Below, piece by piece: positions 28,369-37,822 of a DNA stretch of 63,747 nt. Both the position numbers and the translations under genes were made by a program. Origin of the DNA: Verrucomicrobiota bacterium. Lineage in GTDB: Bacteria > Verrucomicrobiota > Verrucomicrobiia > Chthoniobacterales > SZAS-18. The DNA is taken from positions 1 to 63,747 of the forward strand of contig JANXRG010000047.1 of the NCBI GenBank assembly GCA_025353105.1, in the 5' to 3' direction. The first letter of the stretch is position 1; the number at the start of each line of letters is the position of its first letter. Under the pieces are notes generated by a model that saw nothing but the letters and a program-made list of their open reading frames with translations, made no database searches and had not been told where the DNA came from.

Positions 28369-29214
28369 CTACGGCATTCCGCACTTGCCGCGCAGCTCTT
28401 CGATCGAGGAATCGACGCGCTGAAGGTTCGCCAGATAATCGTCCACTGGCGGCAGCGCCTGCGCCTTGGCCAGCGCCTCCGGATTCTCGAGCCGCGAAAA
28501 GACGGCCCGCGCGATGTCTCTGCGCGGCACCTCCTTCGTACCGAAGCCGCCCGACTGGTTGCTCGACCAGAACCGCACGTACTCCACGCCGTCGCGCTTG
28601 GCGCGTCCGAGATAAATGACCGAATGACCGCGCTCGCGGCGGCCAATGTCTGCGGTCCAGAAAATCTTGAGGAAGTCACCGGTGCGCGCCTGCGCGAAGT
28701 CCTCGAAATTTCGGCCGAGCCCGAGTTCATAAAAGAGTCGCGCGGTGCCCGGCCCGTTTGCGTTCCAACGTCCCCAGACGCCCTCACCATCGCGTGGTCC
28801 CCATTCCGACGGCAAGCGGTCCGGCCGATTGGGTTGGTCGCGAATCAGGAGGCAGTCCACCGCGGCAGGCGGGAGCGCAAGCTTCCGGCTCGCGCGCAGG
28901 GCCTGGATGGCCTTGACAAAAACGAGGTAGGTCGCGCCCGAGCAATAACTCGGCTCCGCCGCCCTGGGCCGAAACGCGAGGGAGCCATCTACGTTGACGG
29001 CGATGGCCTCGCCGAGCCGTGCGGTCGCCGCATTGGACGGGTCATATCCGCCGCCGGTCGGGACGCTCGCGATCTGGCGTAGAATCAGGGCGTTCAACGC
29101 CGGGAGGGCATGGCCGCCCTTCGCTGCCTTCTCCGCCGCACCTGCCCGCGGCACCGGCCAGCCGGTGAGAAAGATAACCGTGGCGACGAGCAGGGGAACG
29201 CGGAGGCGTGACAT
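28369..29214 (-). CDS. Secreted NlpC/P60-like cysteine hydrolase (putative)
   Basis: A 281-residue protein with a signal peptide ending near RAGAA. Motifs in order suggest a papain-like NlpC/P60 or CHAP-type fold: Cys91 in EPSYCSGATYLVFVKAI, GDFLKIFW, and His197 in RGHSVIYLGRAKR, followed by a strand and FWSSNQSGGFGTKEV. That is the expected Cys-His order and the GD..HSVIYLG signature, but overall similarity is weak by eye. If active it would cut cell-wall peptides or other amides in the periplasm. An AGGTCAGGA stretch precedes the ATG. It is upstream of the MidA-like gene (53 bp) and divergent from glgP. Confidence 0.6.
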   Translation of the reverse strand: MSRLRVPLLVATVIFLTGWPVPRAGAAEKAAKGGHALPALNALILRQIASVPTGGGYDPSNAATARLGEAIAVNVDGSLAFRPRAAEPSYCSGATYLVFVKAIQALRASRKLALPPAAVDCLLIRDQPNRPDRLPSEWGPRDGEGVWGRWNANGPGTARLFYELGLGRNFEDFAQARTGDFLKIFWTADIGRRERGHSVIYLGRAKRDGVEYVRFWSSNQSGGFGTKEVPRRDIARAVFSRLENPEALAKAQALPPVDDYLANLQRVDSSIEELRGKCGMP

Positions 29215-29381
29215 GACGTCCTGACCTTTCGGCTGGATCGCCCGCGCATTCAACCCTCGGACCGCGGGGCGGGCACAGGTCACGCTCGTGCAACTTGTCA
29301 CCGGTCACTCCCGCGCTAGAATCCTTCTCCCCGCGGGTCGGACATGGTCGGCGGGGCCAAGCGCCCAGTTTTCCATCTCCC

Positions 29382-31952
29382 ATGCAGCCCCTGCAAACCT
29401 TTCACATCAGCCCGAAACTCCCCGCCGCGCTCGAGCCGTTGCGCGAGCTGGTCTACAACCTCTGGTGGAGCTGGGAGCCGCGCGCCCGCAAGCTGTTCCG
29501 CGACATCGATTCGGAATTGTGGGATCGCACCAACCACAGCCCGTTGCGGATGCTCCAGCTCTCGACCCAGGCACGGCTTTCGGAGCTGGCCGAGGACGAT
29601 GATTTCCGGCGCGAGATGAACGCGACGATTGGCCGATTCAAGACCTATCTCGCGCGCAAGGACACGTACGGCGCGGTCTTCGCGGGCAAGACGGGGGGCG
29701 AACTCGTCGCGTACTTTTCCGCAGAATTCGGCTTCCACGAATCGGTTCCGAATTATTCCGGCGGTCTCGGCATTCTCTCGGGCGACCACTGCAAATCAGC
29801 CAGCGACCTCGGGCTGAACTTTGTGGGCGTGGGTCTGCTCTATCGCCACGGATATTTTCGGCAGCAGGTGAACCGCGAAGGGCTGCAGGAGGCGGTGCAG
29901 CTGAACCAGAATTTCTTCCAGCTGCCGGTGACGCCCGCGTTGGGGCCGGATGGCGAACCGTTGAAGATCAGCGTGGAGATCCCCGGCCGCACCGTATGGG
30001 CAAAGGTGTGGAAGCTCGCCGTGGGCCGGATTCATCTTTATCTGCTCGACACCGACATTCTCGAAAATTCCGAGGAGGATCGGGTCATCACCGAGCAGCT
30101 GTATGGCGGCGACGCGGACATGCGCATCCGCCAGGAGCTCGTGCTGGGCATCGGCGGCGTGCGCGCGCTCGCTGCGTTGGGGCTCTCGCCCGCGGTTTAC
30201 CACATGAACGAGGGCCATTCGGCGTTTCTGGGCCTGGAACGAATCCACCAGCTCGTCGACGCGAAAAAGCTGAGCTTTCGCGCCGCGCTGCAGGTCGTAG
30301 CCGCGAGCAACGTATTTACCACGCATACGCCGGTGCCCGCGGGCAACGACGCTTTTTCGCGGGCGCTGATGCAGCGGTATTTTGCAGATTACCCGACTGA
30401 GGTGGACATTCCCTTTGACGAATTCTTCAGCTACGGCCAGGCGGTCGCGGGTCGCACCGAGGAATTCAGCATGACGATTCTCGCCCTGCGCACGAGCCGG
30501 CAATCCAACGGCGTGAGCGCGTTGCACGGCTTGGTGAGCAAGGGCCTTTGGCGCGAGGTCTGGGCGGGCGTGCCGGAGCACGAGGTGCCGATCACGAGCA
30601 TCACGAACGGCGTGCACACGAAGACGTGGGCCGCGCCGGAGTTCATGGATTTGTACACCAAGTACCTTGGTGAGGATTGGGAGGATCACCTGACGGACAA
30701 GGATTATTGGCGCCGCGTGATCGACATTCCGGACGAGGTCATTTGGGAGGCGCATCAGATGTTGAAGAAGCGCCTGATCGATTTCGCCCGGCAGCGCATC
30801 CGGGCGCAGCGCGAGCGCCTGGGCGAAACGCCCGCGCAGCTTCGCGAGGTGAACGACATTCTGAATCCGGAGGTCCTCACGGTCGGGTTCGCGCGCCGGT
30901 TCGCCACGTACAAGCGCGGCACGCTGCTCTTCGCGAACCCCGAGCGGCTCTTCAAGATGGTCTCCGACGCGGACCGCCCCGTTCAGTTTATCTTTGCGGG
31001 CAAGTCGCACCCGAAGGACGAGCCGGGCAAGCGGATCATCCAGGAGATTTATCACTACACGCGGCAGCCGCAGTTCAACGGCCGCGTCGTCTTTCTCGAG
31101 GACTACGACGCCCATGTCGGGCGCCGGATGTACCAGGGTGTCGATCTTTGGCTGAACAATCCGTTGCGGTCACTCGAGGCGAGCGGGACCAGCGGCATGA
31201 AGCTGCCGCCCAGCGGCGGGCTGAATCTCAGCGTGCTCGATGGCTGGTGGTGCGAGGGCCACAACGGCAAGAACGGCTGGGCCATCGGTCCCGAAATCAC
31301 GAAGGGATCGGTCGAGCTGCAAAACGAAGTGGACGCAGAAAGCCTCTTCCATGTGCTTGAGACGCAGATCGTTCCGCTCTACTACGCGAAGCCCGACGGC
31401 AAATTGCCGCTCGCGTGGATCCAGCTCATGCGCGAATCGATCCGCAGCGTCACTCCGGTGTTCAACACGCACCGGATGGTCATGGAATACCACCAGCGGA
31501 TGTACGCCCGCGCCGCCACCGCCCAGGCCAAGCTCATGGCGAACGATTGCAGGGCCGCTTCGGAACTCAGCGAGTGGAAGAAGCAAATGCGCGCCAAATG
31601 GAGCGGCGTGAACATTTACGACGTGCAACTCCAGCACCCGGATCGGCTCAACATCCACGTCGGCGACCCGCTGGAAATTTCCGCGCAGGTGTACCTTGGC
31701 GAGGTCAGCCCCGCGCATGTGCGTGTCCAGGCCTACTACGGCGAGAATCGCGACAACACGATTCATTCGCCCGCCGTGTTCGACCTTTCCCTCAGCGCCG
31801 AGCAGCCGAACCGCGAGTCCGGCAATTATCTCTACCACGGCCGCGTCCCCAGCACGGAAACCGGCGCGTTCGCGTTCAACGTGCGCGTGATTCCGACGCA
31901 CCAGAATCTGAACCAGGATCACGAACTGCGTCTCATCACGTGGGCGAAATAA
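29382..31952 (+). CDS. glgP: Alpha-glucan (glycogen) phosphorylase
   Basis: An 856-residue cytoplasmic enzyme releasing glucose-1-phosphate from glycogen or maltodextrin. It is the short bacterial and archaeal type with an N-terminal DUF3417 region (RELVYNLWWSWEPRARKLF). AYFSAEFGFHESVPNYSGGL and HMNEGHSAFLGLERI belong to the active site, VGFARRFATYKRG is a phosphate-binding segment, and EASGTSGMKLPPSGGLNLS carries the PLP-binding Lys. Where most members read MKAALNG here stands MKLPPSG. The GNAT gene overlaps its last 13 bases. Confidence 0.95.
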   Translation: MQPLQTFHISPKLPAALEPLRELVYNLWWSWEPRARKLFRDIDSELWDRTNHSPLRMLQLSTQARLSELAEDDDFRREMNATIGRFKTYLARKDTYGAVFAGKTGGELVAYFSAEFGFHESVPNYSGGLGILSGDHCKSASDLGLNFVGVGLLYRHGYFRQQVNREGLQEAVQLNQNFFQLPVTPALGPDGEPLKISVEIPGRTVWAKVWKLAVGRIHLYLLDTDILENSEEDRVITEQLYGGDADMRIRQELVLGIGGVRALAALGLSPAVYHMNEGHSAFLGLERIHQLVDAKKLSFRAALQVVAASNVFTTHTPVPAGNDAFSRALMQRYFADYPTEVDIPFDEFFSYGQAVAGRTEEFSMTILALRTSRQSNGVSALHGLVSKGLWREVWAGVPEHEVPITSITNGVHTKTWAAPEFMDLYTKYLGEDWEDHLTDKDYWRRVIDIPDEVIWEAHQMLKKRLIDFARQRIRAQRERLGETPAQLREVNDILNPEVLTVGFARRFATYKRGTLLFANPERLFKMVSDADRPVQFIFAGKSHPKDEPGKRIIQEIYHYTRQPQFNGRVVFLEDYDAHVGRRMYQGVDLWLNNPLRSLEASGTSGMKLPPSGGLNLSVLDGWWCEGHNGKNGWAIGPEITKGSVELQNEVDAESLFHVLETQIVPLYYAKPDGKLPLAWIQLMRESIRSVTPVFNTHRMVMEYHQRMYARAATAQAKLMANDCRAASELSEWKKQMRAKWSGVNIYDVQLQHPDRLNIHVGDPLEISAQVYLGEVSPAHVRVQAYYGENRDNTIHSPAVFDLSLSAEQPNRESGNYLYHGRVPSTETGAFAFNVRVIPTHQNLNQDHELRLITWAK

Positions 31953-32428
31953 CACCCATTCGCGTCGTTCCACTTGGCGATCGTCCGGAGCTGATCCCGA
32001 CGCTCGCGGGCTGGCTTTACGAGCAATGGGGATACTTCCACGACCACGACTCGGTCGACCGTCGGATCAGCGAACTGCGGGAGCGGCTCGATTCCGCGCG
32101 GGTGCCAGTGGCCTTCGTGGCGCTTTCATCCGACGAGTCGGGCGCGATGCCGATCGGAACCGCGAGCCTGACGGCCGATGATTTGGACACGCGGCCCGAT
32201 CTGACTCCTTGGCTCGCGAGCGTGTTCGTGCCGGCCGAGTTTCGGCGCATCGGGGTGGGCGCGGCGTTGGTGGAGGCGGTCGTGGCGCATGCGCGCACGC
32301 TGGGCATCGGGAAGCTTTACCTTTTCACGGAGGATCGGTCGGAGTTTTACGGGCGCCTGGGCTGGACGTTCGTCGAAGACGAGACGTACCGCGGGCATCC
32401 GGTGACGGTGATGAAGACTGCGCCGTAG
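31940..32428 (+). CDS. GNAT-family N-acetyltransferase
   Basis: A 162-residue protein beginning at a GTG inside the glgP 3' end. The acetyl-CoA-binding motif A is SVFVPAEFRRIGVGAALVEAV, of the Q/RxxGxG/A type, and IGKLYLFTEDRSEFYGRLGW is the typical beta-5/alpha-4 region. The substrate is unknown. Translational coupling to glgP is likely because the frames overlap by 13 bp and no other start fits the first strand (ITPIRVVPLGD). Confidence 0.85.
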   Translation: MGEITPIRVVPLGDRPELIPTLAGWLYEQWGYFHDHDSVDRRISELRERLDSARVPVAFVALSSDESGAMPIGTASLTADDLDTRPDLTPWLASVFVPAEFRRIGVGAALVEAVVAHARTLGIGKLYLFTEDRSEFYGRLGWTFVEDETYRGHPVTVMKTAP

Positions 32429-32982
32429 GGACGCGAACCACCGGATTGCGGTCGGGCTGATCCACGCTTGATTCGCCGCGATGTTCCAAGGTGCGTTTAC
32501 CGTAGCATTCTCGTGGACCGACCAGATCCGTCTGGGCGACCTTGGGGCATCGGTCGTGGCGACGCCGGATGAGTGCCTGCTGGCGCGCACGGCCGCTCCG
32601 GATGATATCAGCACAGCGGGTTAGCGTTGATTCGATCCGTCCGCGAGGAGATCCCGAGCCACTTTCCTGAGGCGTCGCCGGCTCCGCGCGAACTGGCAGC
32701 GGTGGATGTGGTCGAGGTACCTTGGGCGCTCTAGCGGCAGGGACCCGGTTTTGCGCGATTTTCCGGGCCGGCACCGGCCGTGACGGCGTGGCGAAACGTG
32801 GAGCTCGCAGGTGATCAGACCGCTTCGGGCAGCATCAATGCGGCGATGGAGTCGGGGGAACGCAGCGCCAATCGGCGACGGGCGGGAGCTTAAGCGAGGG
32901 GTGGTGGAGAATTCGTCGGCTGCCATTTGTCGGCGGGGCCGACCTGCCGCACATTGTCGACCCGTGACGTCCCGCTGTTTCC
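32429..32982. other. Intergenic region before ribBA
   Basis: The 554-bp stretch before ribBA has no long gene. The conserved segments of an FMN riboswitch are not visible. The only frame of note is the 47-codon ORF at 32481, listed separately. A promoter for ribBA is expected near the right end but is not recognisable. Confidence 0.5.
32481..32624 (+). CDS. Possible small ORF (47 aa)
   Basis: The peptide begins MFQGAFTVAFSWTDQIRLGD and continues with SVVATPDECLLAR. Its codon use resembles the neighbours, but there is no ribosome binding site and no recognised family. It might be a fragment of a decayed gene. Confidence 0.2.
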   Translation: MFQGAFTVAFSWTDQIRLGDLGASVVATPDECLLARTAAPDDISTAG

Positions 32983-34173
32983 ATGTTTGACCCGATCGAA
33001 GACATCATCGCTGAAATCCGGGCCGGCCGGATGGTCGTTATCGCTGATGACGAGGATCGCGAGAACGAGGGCGACCTTATCATTGCGGCGGAAAAGGCGA
33101 CACCCGAGGCGATCCGTTTCATCGTGCGCTACACGTCAGGCGTCATTTGTGTGCCGATGGAAGGCGTCGACCTGGATCGATTGGAACTGCCGCTGATGAC
33201 GGCGCAGAACACCGAGCGGATGCGGACGGCATACACGATTTCCGTGGATGCCACCGAGGGCGTGACCACTGGCATCTCGGCGGCGGACCGTTCGCGGACG
33301 ATTCAACTTCTCGCCGCGGCCTCGACCTCCGCGAAGGAACTGGCTCGGCCGGGACACGTCTTCCCGTTGCGGTACCGCGAGGGCGGGGTGCTCCGGCGGG
33401 CCGGGCACACGGAGGCATCGGTCGACCTGGCGCGTCTCGCGGGGTTGCGCGCGGCGGGCGTCCTGGCCGAGATCGTCAACGACGACGGATCGATGTCGCG
33501 CCTGCCGCAGTTGCTGGAATTCAAGGAGAAGCACGGGCTGAAAATCGGATCGATCGCCGACTTGATCGCGTATCGCCGCAAGCAGGAGAAATTGGTCGAG
33601 CGGATCGAGACGGTGCGCCTGCCGACCGACTACGGCGAATTCAAACTGCATCTCTATCGCTCCAAGCTCGATGGAGGAAATCACCTCGCCCTGGTGAAAG
33701 GCGAGCTATGCGCGGACAAGCCTTCGCTCGTGCGCGTGCACAGCGAATGCCTGACCGGCGATGTCTTCGGCTCGCGGCGTTGCGATTGCGGGCATCAACT
33801 GCATGCGGCCTTGCAGCAGATCAGCGAGTCCGGCTGCGGCGTGCTCGTTTACCTCCGGCAGGAAGGCCGTGGCATCGGACTCGCCGCAAAGATCCACGCG
33901 TACAAATTGCAGGAGGAGGGCCTCGACACGGTGGAGGCGAACGAGCGCCTGGGCTTCCCGGCGGATTTGCGCGATTACGGGATGGGTGCCCAGATTCTGC
34001 TCGATCTCGGCGTGCGGGAATTTCGGTTTCTGACGAACAATCCGCGCAAGGTGGTGGGGCTGGAAAGCTACGGCCTCAAGATGATTGAGCGCGTGCCGAT
34101 TCACTTTTCGTCGAATCCCGACAATGAGGACTATCTCCGCACTAAAAAGTTCAAGTTGGGGCACATCTTGTAG
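32983..34173 (+). CDS. ribBA: Bifunctional DHBP synthase / GTP cyclohydrolase II
   Basis: A 396-residue fusion for the two entry steps of riboflavin synthesis. The N-terminal half is the RibB domain ([34 protein letters not shown]). The C-terminal half is the RibA domain with zinc-binding cysteines in [20 protein letters not shown] and the catalytic region [20 protein letters not shown]. Both sets of motifs are complete. It heads a cluster ribBA - PEP-CTERM gene - ribH - nusB - ftsY on one strand; the classical ribH-nusB linkage is kept, and the PEP-CTERM gene is the odd insertion. Confidence 0.97.
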   Translation: MFDPIEDIIAEIRAGRMVVIADDEDRENEGDLIIAAEKATPEAIRFIVRYTSGVICVPMEGVDLDRLELPLMTAQNTERMRTAYTISVDATEGVTTGISAADRSRTIQLLAAASTSAKELARPGHVFPLRYREGGVLRRAGHTEASVDLARLAGLRAAGVLAEIVNDDGSMSRLPQLLEFKEKHGLKIGSIADLIAYRRKQEKLVERIETVRLPTDYGEFKLHLYRSKLDGGNHLALVKGELCADKPSLVRVHSECLTGDVFGSRRCDCGHQLHAALQQISESGCGVLVYLRQEGRGIGLAAKIHAYKLQEEGLDTVEANERLGFPADLRDYGMGAQILLDLGVREFRFLTNNPRKVVGLESYGLKMIERVPIHFSSNPDNEDYLRTKKFKLGHIL

Positions 34174-34288
34174 GCGGGGAGGGGTTTGAGCGGAGTTTTC
34201 TGGGAGATTCAACTGTCATTTGGGCGGTCCATCGACCTAAGATGGGAGGTTATACATTTGTTCCACCCCCCTCCTACTCTGCATCGAA

Positions 34289-35065
34289 ATGAAAACCTTG
34301 GTTCTGGCGCAGCTTGGCGCCGTCGCGGTCTGGGTTTCAAGCGTCACCGGGCAGACGCTCATCAGTCAGTTTTCGTTTGAACTCGCCACGCCACCGGACT
34401 CGAGCGGGTCTTCCACCGGTCCCTTCAGTGCGGACCTCGGCCCGGGTTCCGTCAGCGGATTTCACGCGTCCGCCGGCACGTCGTACAGCACGCCGATCGG
34501 CAACGGCAGTGCCAATGCGTTCAGCTCGAACAGCTGGGCCATTGGCGACTACTACCAGTTCACGATCAGCACGGTCGGCTTCAACAATCTCTTCGTGACC
34601 TTCGCGATGGAGCGGAGCGCGACCGGGCCGATCACGTTTCAATTGAATTACAGTATCGACGGCGGCTCCAACTTCACCGCGGTCGGATCTCCCACCGCCG
34701 TTTCCTCGGCCGCGTTCTCGGCGGCGACCTACAATCCGTCCTTCGTCAGCACCTTCGATCTGAGCGGCATCACGGGCCTGAACAACAACGTCAACGCCGT
34801 GTTCCGCCTCGTGGCGACGGTCGGCGGGACCACGACGGTGGGCACCGCGCGCGTCGACGACTTCATCGTGAGCAGCGGCGGGGCGATCTTTGTGCCGGAG
34901 CCGGCCACCTTGACGTGGACGCTGGCCGGGTGCGTCGTTGCGGCGGGCGTAATGCGGGGTCGGCGCCGACGTAGAGCCGACCCCATGAATTCCCCGTGCG
35001 CGGCCGCCCGCGCCGGTGCAATGATGTGCCATGCTGAAGCAGCTGCCTGCCCGCCCCGCCATTAA
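34289..35065 (+). CDS. PEP-CTERM sorting-signal protein
   Basis: A 258-residue secreted protein. A signal peptide (MKTLVLAQLGAVAVWVSSVT) is followed by a Ser/Thr/Gly-rich body (FTISTVGFNNLFVTF, SIDGGSNFTAVGSP), then a PEP-CTERM tail: VPEP, one hydrophobic helix (TWTLAGCVVAAGVM) and a basic cluster RGRRRRR. Exosortase would cleave it for release or surface attachment; the exosortase is not in the window. The frame continues ~30 residues past the basic cluster and overlaps ribH by 35 bp. A palindrome at 34956-34984 lies just where the stop is normally found, so the tail may be an acquired extension. Confidence 0.85.
   Translation: MKTLVLAQLGAVAVWVSSVTGQTLISQFSFELATPPDSSGSSTGPFSADLGPGSVSGFHASAGTSYSTPIGNGSANAFSSNSWAIGDYYQFTISTVGFNNLFVTFAMERSATGPITFQLNYSIDGGSNFTAVGSPTAVSSAAFSAATYNPSFVSTFDLSGITGLNNNVNAVFRLVATVGGTTTVGTARVDDFIVSSGGAIFVPEPATLTWTLAGCVVAAGVMRGRRRRRADPMNSPCAAARAGAMMCHAEAAACPPRH
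34956..34984. repeat. Palindrome at the 3' end of the PEP-CTERM gene
   Basis: GGGGTCGGC (34956-34964) and GCCGACCCC (34976-34984) form a perfect 9-bp stem with an 11-base loop. It encodes the Arg-rich end of the PEP-CTERM protein and the residues after it. A REP-like insertion or a terminator are both possible. Confidence 0.7.
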
Positions 35066-35510
35066 TCGCCGCGCCAAGTTTCGCTTCGTGATTGTGGCGA
35101 GCAATTACAACGCGAAATTTGTCGATGCCCTGGTGGCGGCCGCGCAAAAGGAAATCGGCTTGGCGCTGCCGTCGGCGACGGTGACGGTGCACCGCGTGCC
35201 GGGGGCGTTTGAGATTCCGCTGCTGGTCCAGGAAGTGGCCTGCGACGCGGACGGAGTGGATGCGGTGATGGCCTTCGGTGTCATCCTACAAGGCAAGACG
35301 GCGCATGCGGACCTCATCGCGAAATCCGTGACGGACGCCTTGATGCGGATCTCGCTCGAGACTCGCGTGCCGGTCGTGCACGGCGTGCTGCACGGCACGG
35401 CGGCGCAGGCGCGGGTGCGCTGCCTGCAGCCGCGCGCGAATCGGGGCACCGAGGCCGCGCGGACCGCGCTGCGAATGGCGCAGATCTTCCGCGGCCTCAC
35501 CGGACGTTGA
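35031..35510 (+). CDS. ribH: 6,7-dimethyl-8-ribityllumazine synthase
   Basis: Condenses 3,4-dihydroxybutanone phosphate with the pyrimidine intermediate to give lumazine, the penultimate step of riboflavin synthesis. The 159-residue protein has IVASNYNAKFVDALV, the substrate loop HRVPGAFEIPLLVQE, the active-site GVILQGKTAHADLIA and the C-terminal RANRGTEAARTALRM. The usual VLTTDNEEQA stretch is replaced by VLHGTAAQARVRC, a divergence within a variable loop. It assembles as a pentamer or icosahedron in homologues. nusB follows 63 bp later. Confidence 0.93.
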   Translation: MLKQLPARPAINRRAKFRFVIVASNYNAKFVDALVAAAQKEIGLALPSATVTVHRVPGAFEIPLLVQEVACDADGVDAVMAFGVILQGKTAHADLIAKSVTDALMRISLETRVPVVHGVLHGTAAQARVRCLQPRANRGTEAARTALRMAQIFRGLTGR

Positions 35511-35573
35511 CGGGCTGACACGCTGCAATTTTCCGGTGCAGCGAGCGCGGTCATCGCTATACTGGTCAACCCT

Positions 35574-36098
35574 ATGGCATTCAACCAGCGCCGCGACGCC
35601 CGTGAAGCCGCCGTGCAGTTCCTCGCGCATTGCGAGGTGCACGGACGGTGCGCGCCAGCCGAGATCACCGATGACGACGCGACCGGGTTTTGGCACATGC
35701 GCTCAGCGATGCGCAAGGTGCGCGAGTTGACGCTAGAACTGACCAAAGGCGTCCTGACGCATTTGCCCGAAATCGACGAACGCATTCAACGCCACGCGCA
35801 TCATTACGAAATTCCACGCATGAATCCGGTCGACCGCAACGTCCTGCGGCTTGCGACGTACGAGATGTTTTATCGCCTGGAGGTGCCCCCCATCGTGGCG
35901 ATCAACGAGGCGATCGAGATCGCGAAGCGGTACGGCACTGAGGATTCCGGCGGCTTTGTGAACGGAATTCTCGATCACATCAAGGAAGAGGTGAAGCGCC
36001 CGCTGCGCACCGCCGCCGTGCCGGAAAGAGATGCCGTTGCGACCGATGACGTGCCGGTGGTGGGCGATCGCCCGCTCACCGTGGACGACTTGTTCTAG
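35574..36098 (+). CDS. nusB: Transcription antitermination factor NusB
   Basis: A 174-residue RNA-binding protein acting with NusE at boxA of rRNA operons. REAAVQFLAHCEV, MNPVDRNVLRLATYEMFYR, VPPIVAINEAIEIAKRYG and GGFVNGILDHI are characteristic. After the globular part there is a ~30-residue tail (PERDAVATDDVPVVGDRPL) not found in most NusB proteins, of unknown function. Its position after ribH is the conserved arrangement. Confidence 0.95.
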   Translation: MAFNQRRDAREAAVQFLAHCEVHGRCAPAEITDDDATGFWHMRSAMRKVRELTLELTKGVLTHLPEIDERIQRHAHHYEIPRMNPVDRNVLRLATYEMFYRLEVPPIVAINEAIEIAKRYGTEDSGGFVNGILDHIKEEVKRPLRTAAVPERDAVATDDVPVVGDRPLTVDDLF

Positions 36099-36141
36099 GC
36101 CTTACGGTCCGCGCCGTTCGACCGAATTTGCCTGCTGCCTC

Positions 36142-36981
36142 ATGGGTTTCCTCAATTCGCTTTGGAACAAATTTACCGGCCAGGCGGTCGATTGGGACCG
36201 CCTCGAAGAAGCGCTCATCCGCGCGGATCTCGGCGTGCCGCTCATGCAGCGCATCGTCGAGGACCTGAAGAAACTGTCGAGCGTAACAGCCGATGACATC
36301 GTCGCGGTGACGCGCCGCGAGATCGAGGCGCTCCTGCCGCCCGGTAATCCGCCGCTGCTGCCGCGACTCGGCCGGCCGACGGTCGTGCTCGTCGTGGGCG
36401 TAAACGGCACGGGCAAGACGACCTCCAGCGCGAAGCTGGCGTATCATCTCAAGGCGAAGGGCTATTCGGTGTTGCTCGCCGCGGCGGACACTTTCCGCGC
36501 GGCCGCGATCGAGCAGCTCGATCGCTGGGGTGAGCGGCTCGGCATCGAAGTGGTGAAGGGCCAGTACAACGGCGACCCCGCAGCCCTCTGCTTCGACGCG
36601 CTGCAACGCGCGGAAAAGCTTGGCATCGATTTTCTGATTTGCGACACCGCTGGCCGCCTGCACACGCGCCACAACCTCATGCAGGAGCTGGCCAAGATCC
36701 GCCGGAGTCTGGCCAAGCGAGATCCGACGGCTCCGCACGAATGTCTCCTCGTGGTTGACGCGACGACCGGATCGAACGCTTTATCCCAGGCCCGCGAATT
36801 CAAGGCGGCAGCCGGACTCACGGGCTTGATCGTGACGAAGCTCGACGGCAGCGGCAAGGGCGGGATTCTGGTCGCGATTCAGAATGAAATTGGCCTGCCG
36901 ACCCGCTTCATCGGCACGGGTGAGCAAGCCGACGCGTTCGAGTCCTTCGACGCGCGCGCGTTCGTGGAGCGCGTTCTCTAG
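36142..36981 (+). CDS. ftsY: Signal recognition particle receptor FtsY, NG domain only
   Basis: A 279-residue GTPase targeting ribosome-nascent-chain complexes to the membrane. It consists of the N domain (WDRLEEALIRADLGVPLMQ) and the G domain: VVGVNGTGKTTSSAKLAY (G1), AADTFRAAAIEQL, FLICDTAGRLHTRHNLM (G3) and TKLDGSGKGG (G4). The acidic membrane-binding A domain of E. coli FtsY is absent, as in several other phyla. The start MGFLNSLWNKFTGQ contains the short amphipathic helix that can bind lipid. Converges with a DUF4388 gene. Confidence 0.95.
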   Translation: MGFLNSLWNKFTGQAVDWDRLEEALIRADLGVPLMQRIVEDLKKLSSVTADDIVAVTRREIEALLPPGNPPLLPRLGRPTVVLVVGVNGTGKTTSSAKLAYHLKAKGYSVLLAAADTFRAAAIEQLDRWGERLGIEVVKGQYNGDPAALCFDALQRAEKLGIDFLICDTAGRLHTRHNLMQELAKIRRSLAKRDPTAPHECLLVVDATTGSNALSQAREFKAAAGLTGLIVTKLDGSGKGGILVAIQNEIGLPTRFIGTGEQADAFESFDARAFVERVL

Positions 36982-37005
36982 CGGGCCCAGGACCCGGGTC
37001 CGCCG

Positions 37006-37719
37006 TCAGTGCTTCTTTGTCGCCCGCGGATTGGGCGGCGGCATGCCGTGCCCGCGAAGGGGGGGGGCACCGGAGCGCACGAGTCGAATGCCGGAGCTTT
37101 TCGGCTGCAGCGCCTGGTCCAGCGTGGCCCACAGTGAATCCCGTTTGGCCGGGCCGATGATGCCGAGCAGATTCAGTTTGTAGAGGTAGAGCCGTGCAAC
37201 CTCCACGCCGATTTGATTCAGCTCGGCGATCCGAGCCGCGCTCACGCCGGTGTGGAGAAGTTGCCGGGCCTCCCGCACAAAGTTGGCGATGTCCGGTTCG
37301 ACCACCTGCTTGGCAATATCGCCGATGGCGGCACTCTCGTCGCGCAGTCGAAAGACCTGCAGGGCGGATGGCAGCGCGTCGCGATTGATGTTGATTTCAT
37401 CGACCTTGGAAACCAGTTTCAAGGCGAGCCGGTCAACCGGGATCCGCACGCTGCCGCGCAACGAGGCGGCCGGCGCGGGTTCATAGTGAAATTTTCCAAC
37501 CGGGACGGCGGCCACGGCAACCAGGCGATCAACCACCTGCGACTCGACCTTGATGTTCTGTTTTTCGATGCTGAATCCAGTGACGAATCCCGGCGAAAAG
37601 TAGAGCACCATTTCGCCCACACGCGGCGTGTCGGTCAGCGTCACGATCCCGCCGCGAAAGCGGATCATGTTGAGCAGATCGGTGAGCGGAAGGTCGGAGA
37701 TGTCCCCGGAGATTGCCAT
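37006..37719 (-). CDS. DUF4388-domain protein
   Basis: A 237-residue cytoplasmic protein starting MAISGDISDLPLTDLLNMIR, the DUF4388 (PATAN-type) opening, followed by VGEMVLYFSPGFVTGFSIEK. The C-terminal part (IAKQVVEPDIANFVREARQL) is helical and not recognised. There is no receiver domain, so it may be a partner or adaptor for the two DUF4388 response regulators at 9.2-11.3 kb. It is transcribed alone, convergent with ftsY, ending in a Pro/Arg/Lys-rich tail. Confidence 0.72.
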   Translation of the reverse strand: MAISGDISDLPLTDLLNMIRFRGGIVTLTDTPRVGEMVLYFSPGFVTGFSIEKQNIKVESQVVDRLVAVAAVPVGKFHYEPAPAASLRGSVRIPVDRLALKLVSKVDEININRDALPSALQVFRLRDESAAIGDIAKQVVEPDIANFVREARQLLHTGVSAARIAELNQIGVEVARLYLYKLNLLGIIGPAKRDSLWATLDQALQPKSSGIRLVRSGAPPLRGHGMPPPNPRATKKH

Positions 37720-37822
37720 GTGGTTAAAGCTTCAATGGAAGTGGGATTCCCAGTCGCGCGGGTGTGGGCGTAAGAGTTTAAATGATCCCAAACCCTCTAG
37801 GGAAGCAGATACGCTGCCACCC

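Noticed and set aside
32429-32982. FMN riboswitch upstream of ribBA
   Set aside because: Expected from the gene's function, but the conserved RFN segments are missing on either strand.
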